A stretch of 64,000 bases of DNA from assembly GCA_035048495.1 (NCBI GenBank), contig CM068541.1, positions 17,367,929 to 17,431,928 on the forward strand, given 5' to 3'. The position numbers were made by a program, and so were the translations under genes. Below the pieces are notes generated by a model that made no database searches, was not told the origin of the DNA, and was given only the letters and a program-made list of their open reading frames with translations. Below are positions 59,885 to 64,000 of the stretch, one piece after another (positions within the stretch are counted from its first letter, which is position 1; each line of letters opens with the position of its first letter). The stretch is from Euptelea pleiosperma. Taxonomy: Eukaryota; Streptophyta; Magnoliopsida; Ranunculales; Eupteleaceae.

Positions 59885-61958
59885 TGTCGGATGTCGATCC
59901 GCACTCTGAATGAGGGAATGTGTAGTAAAGAACATAAATTAGGGATTTGGAGATCGATTCTGAATTTAGGAGCTACACAGACACATAAATTAAAAATAAA
60001 ATAAAATAACTATTGAAGCAACTTAAGAACAAGAACTCAAACGAAAAATACTTTTATTGAATCAAATTAAATTGCATACATTATTAGATAAAGACAAAAA
60101 TTAAAACTATCCTAGAAAGCAATAAAAGGTAGAGAGAGATGCAGCTAGAGAGATAAATTTAGAGAGAGAAAACTAAGGTAAGAGAGTAAAGGTGAAGTAG
60201 ATTACCATTACACTTACCCCACAGAGAAGGGTATTGCAACGAGATGAGATCAAAGGATGGCAGCAATGACCACGTGGTTGCTGGTGTAGCATGCCCATGA
60301 GATGAAGGTGGACGATTATGGAGGGATCCAAATGGTGGGCTTTTCTCACCCGTTCGAGAGGACGATGGTTTTTTGCATGGTGGTGCTCGGTGGCAGAATA
60401 TGGGGGAGTTGCAGAGGGTGAAGACGTGGAACTCACGGACTGGAGATGTGTTGGTTTCTTGATGGTGTAGTGAAGTGAGCAAGACTGCAAGGTGAGCAGC
60501 AGACAGTACAGAAAAGTGAGAGACGTCCTCTCTTATTGACGGATGGAGAGTGAAGGAGTCACGGCAAGATTGAGGGCGATGTTGGGTGGTATTTCAGCCG
60601 GCATTTGACGAAGTGGTTGAGTGGGGTGCACTCCGGGAGCAAGAGATGGAAGCCACGACCTCCTCTCCTTTTATCTTCTTCTTATCTCTATTTTTTTTTT
60701 CTTTTTGTTTTTGCAGGTCTTTGCAAACCTGCAAGTTGAAGGTGGACGAGACGGATTGCAGGCAAGGAGAGAGACGAACAGCCTAAAGAGGGGGAAAAGG
60801 GGCAAGAGGTCTTGGGGAGAGAATGGAAGAGATTGGAGGGGGATTATAGTTCAAACGAACCCTTCTCCTTCCCCTTTTAAAGCTCCCTATTTCCTTTAAT
60901 GGAAATAGGGTATTTTTTGAAAAAAAAAAATAAGAAAAAAAAAATATATATATATATATATATTTTAAGAAAAACACTACTTTTCTTTGGGGAATTTCCC
61001 CATTTAGTGGACACCCCATTTTTTAAAATTTAATTGAAATTATTTTGAAATTCATGGGGTCCACTAAATGGTCGGACAGCGGGTCGATGATGATGGGCCC
61101 GGCTACTGGCCCACATGGAATGATGATGTCCATCGTCTCACAAGATGATGTGACAGACAATCTGATGGCTATCGGATGGATGGTCACTTGATTGGGACCC
61201 AGATTGATAGATCGACGGATCTAGAGAGATCCAACGGTCCGATTGAAGATCTAACGGTCCGGTGGAAGATCCAACGGTCCGATTGAAGATCCAACGGTCA
61301 GAAAGCTAAGGGAGATGAGACAGAGCCAATGGGCAGGAGTTCTGGGGTTAGGTCAGTAGATTCGAGGACCGAGAGATGAAGAGAGAGAGAATAAGGAGAG
61401 ATGAGAGAGAAAATATCAGAAAATAGAGATAAAAGTATTGGCAGAGGGTCTGGAACCCTGGTCTTCACTATGACCATCCTCACGCTTCTCCAATAGAGTA
61501 GACTATCATTCTTTGCTGGCTCATGTGGCTTTAAACGCTTTGGTCCGTCTCTTGGTTATTGGCTCTCCTACTCTCTTCGTTCTTTGGGCTGACTTTTAAG
61601 TCCTCTTATTCAGCCCATATTTGGCCCATATCTTCTAGTCATAGCATGTGGGCTCTTTAAGCTTTGATAATGGGCTTTCTTGATCGATGTGAGCTCGCAA
61701 GTCTCGAGAATTGTCCCATCGGGGTTTCCTGCGACAGAAGAAGCGCGTAATGAGACTCTATCAGAATGACTTCATGTCTAGACTTCTGAAAATGTGTTTA
61801 ATGCATGCAAGTATACCATTTCGTCCAGAAAAGTGTGTTCTACGCAACAAAAGAGACTCTTACGTAGAAAAGTAGATAAATAGAGCATTTTAACGTAGGA
61901 GAGTGTGAAAATGCTTAGAAGATAACAGTGGAAAATACGCACTTTTAAGTGAATATCA
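59885..61958 (-). repeat. Long CT-rich repeat, copy 3 (inverted)
   Basis: Read on the minus strand from 61958 it starts TGATATTCACTTAAAAGTGC and has the same order of blocks as copies 1, 2 and 4, including the tRNA-like segment (61442-61508). It ends near 'gagtgcggatcgacatccgac', as copy 1 does. The 21-bp unit 'gatccaacggtccgattgaa' is repeated four times at 61215-61300. Confidence 0.65.
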
Positions 61959-63185
61959 CCCTACTTTCTCTCTCTACCATATTCTCTTTCTCTCTCTATT
62001 ATTTTCTCTTTCTAGACCTCTCTCTACTTTCCCTCTCTAAAGTACTTTTTCTCTCTTTAAATTGTTTATCTCTCTAGCTTCTTGATATTCACTCAAAAGT
62101 GCTTATTTTAAGCAATTATCTTTTTAGCGTTATTGCATTCTTCTACGTAAAATGCTCTATTTATCTACTTTTCTACGTAATAGTCTCTTCTGTTGCGTAG
62201 AACACATTTTTTTGGACGAAATGGTATATTTGCATGCATTAAACGTATTTCTGAAAGTCTAGACATTAAGTCGTTCTGATAAAGTCTCATTACGCGCTTC
62301 TTCTGTCGCAGGAAACCCCGATGGGACAATTCTCGAGACTTGCGAGCTCACATCGATCAAGAAAGCCCATTATCAAAGCTTAAAGAGCCCACATGCTATG
62401 ACTAGAAGATATGGGCCAAATATGGGCTGAATAAGAGGACCAAAAAGCCGGCCCAAAGAACGAAGAAAGTAGGAGAGCCAATGACCAAAAGACAGACCAA
62501 AGCGTTTAAAGCCACATGAGTTAGCAAGGAATGATAGTCTACTCTACTAGAGAAGCATGAGGATGGTCACAGTGAAGACCAGGGTTCCAGACCCTCTGCC
62601 AATACTTTTATCTCCATTTTCTGATATTTTCTCTCTCCTCCCCTTAATTTTCTCTCATCTCTCCTTATTCTCTCTCTCTTCATCTCTCAGTCATCGGATC
62701 TACTGACCTAACCCCAGAACTCCTGCCCATTAGCTCTTGCCCATCTCCTAAGCTATCGAACCGTTGGATCTTCCATCGGACCGTTGGATCATCCATCAGA
62801 CCGTCGGATCTCTCTAAATCCATCGGCCTGCCAATCTGGATCCTGATCAAGTCATCTTGTGAGACGATGGACATCATCAATCCATGTGGGCCAGTAGCCG
62901 GGCCCATCATCATCGACCCGTTGCCCGACCATTTAGTGGACCCCGTGTATTTTAAAATAATTTAAATTAAATTTTAAAAAAGGGGGGATCCACTAAATGG
63001 GGAAATTCCCCAAAGAAAAGTAAGGTTTTACTTATAAAAAAAAAATTTATTTTTCTTATTTTTTATTTTCGAAAAATCCCTATTTCCATTAAAGGAAATA
63101 GAGAAGCTTTATAAGGGGAAGAGAAGGGTTCGTTGGAACCCTAATCCTCCTCCCATCTCTTTCTCTCCTGCCCCAAAATTGTACC
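60815..63185. repeat. Large palindrome: two arms of about 1.1 kb, 124-bp spacer
   Basis: The left arm (about 60815-61958) and right arm (62083 to about 63185) are reverse complements over almost their whole length. Shared landmarks are 'ggacaattctcgagacttgc', 'cgggcccatcatcatcgacc', 'ccactaaatggggaaatt' and 'aacgaacccttctc' in mirror positions. They are joined by a CT-rich spacer (61959-62082). The palindrome is formed by copies 3 and 4 of the long repeat placed head to head. Confidence 0.85.
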
Positions 63186-64000
63186 CGATGTTTTCCTCTC
63201 CTCCTTCTCTTCTTTTTCTTCTTTCTCATTCTTCTCTTCTTCTTCATCTTCTTCTTCCTTCTTTTCCTTTTCTCCGGCCGGAGTTCTGCAACTCCGGCCA
63301 CGCGCCTTGCCCTTCTCCTTCTTCTTCTTCTTCTTCTTCTTTCTTCTCTTCTGCCCACGCAGCACCGTCTCTTCCCTCTTCTTCTGCTGTTCTTCTTAGC
63401 AGGTACCGCCCACAGCACGTCTTCACGTGCTACCGGAGTTGCAGGTTGCAACTCCGGTCGCTGTTGCGACCTTCACCGCAACACCACAACTCCACCATCT
63501 TCTCCGTCAGCCCCCTTGCTTCACTGCAGCACCTCCCTGCCGTCTCTTCCCTCCACCTGCAACCACCGTTGCTGCCTCCTCACCTAGCCAGCACCACCTT
63601 TGCAACTTGCTCCGCCCTCCTACAACAACACCAGCAGGTGAAGCTCTCCGGTAAGCTGCTCTTCCTTCCTTCAACGTGCTTGCAACTTAGGTATTTCTCC
63701 TTCTTCTTCTTCTTCAAATCTTCCTTTACCGGAGTTGCAAACTTGCAACTCCGGCCGATCTCTATTGCACATCTCAGCAACCTGCACCATGATCACACTC
63801 ACTATTGCATAGCCTGCAACTCCTCTTTACCATAACACCATCACGCACCAGCAAGCCACCGTCTCCTCCCTGTTGAGAACCACCATACCCTCATCTCCTA
63901 ACAGTGTTGTCTCACGACACTCCTCACTGCTACCAAGCGCTGCCCACCACTTGCTGGCCTCCACGTACCTACAACCGGACTGGTTCACACAGCAAGCTCT
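62083..64000 (+). repeat. Long CT-rich repeat, copy 4, cut by window end
   Basis: It starts TGATATTCACTCAAAAGTGC, with the tRNA-like segment at 62533-62598, then 'ggaccgttggatcatccatc' modules, a TTC/TTCTTC-rich stretch (63190-63380) and CCGGAGTTGCAACTCCGG palindromes. It runs past the window edge. The 218-residue Ser/Pro-rich open frame (63179-63835) and its Lys/Arg-rich antisense are compositional. Confidence 0.6.

Noticed and set aside
63089..63835. Lys/Arg/Glu-rich antisense frames and a Ser/Pro-rich plus frame near the window end
   Set aside because: They are direct translations of TTC/TTCTTC runs and are low complexity only.

Overview
The window is nuclear DNA of a flowering plant. Its genes are split by GT-AG introns, and its recognisable proteins are plant families: CYP72A cytochrome P450, VQ-motif protein, peroxisomal 3-ketoacyl-CoA thiolase and an HD-ZIP IV remnant. 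Most of the sequence is transposable elements, many nested. I cannot name the species. There are no operons, CRISPR arrays or prokaryotic signals.

Region 1 (about 1-34.3 kb) is a CYP72A cluster on the minus strand, built by segmental duplication. A truncated unit (about 3.1-5.6 kb) keeps only a frameshifted first exon. Unit A (about 7.2-19.3 kb) holds a complete five-exon, 517-residue P450 (11920-17115). Unit B (about 19.3-34.3 kb) holds a near-identical 517-residue P450 (21492-30939). The first intron of unit B was expanded to 5.7 kb by a 4.8-kb PIF/Harbinger element. Comparing the two units gives empty sites that date three insertions after the duplication: a 3.3-kb solo LTR in A, and a 0.86-kb solo LTR and a 235-bp MITE in B. 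Old LINE fragments, foldback elements with G-box (CACGTG) ends and a tRNA-derived SINE fill the spaces.

Region 2 (34.3-42.2 kb) holds a single-exon VQ-motif gene (34629-35114, plus) and a 12-exon thiolase locus on the minus strand (38468-42168). The thiolase has a clear PTS2 peroxisomal signal and the nucleophilic Cys. It lacks the terminal exon with the second catalytic Cys and has a 17-residue internal gap, so it is probably a pseudogene or a truncated paralogue.

Region 3 (42.2-64 kb) has no gene I can support. It contains nested palindromic elements, two MITEs separated by the same 9-bp target sequence, a second Harbinger copy carrying a hAT-like insertion, degenerate tandem repeats, and four copies of a long CT-rich repeat. 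Two of those four copies stand head to head and form a palindrome with arms of about 1.1 kb.

The most unusual item is the Harbinger element in the P450 intron. It has no visible transposase. It carries the two halves of a Myb/SANT-like protein in swapped order, with an RNase H1 N-terminal-like (Cauli_VI type) reading frame between them. Both the reading frame and the Myb/SANT 5' half are broken by a TGA where the family usually has Trp.
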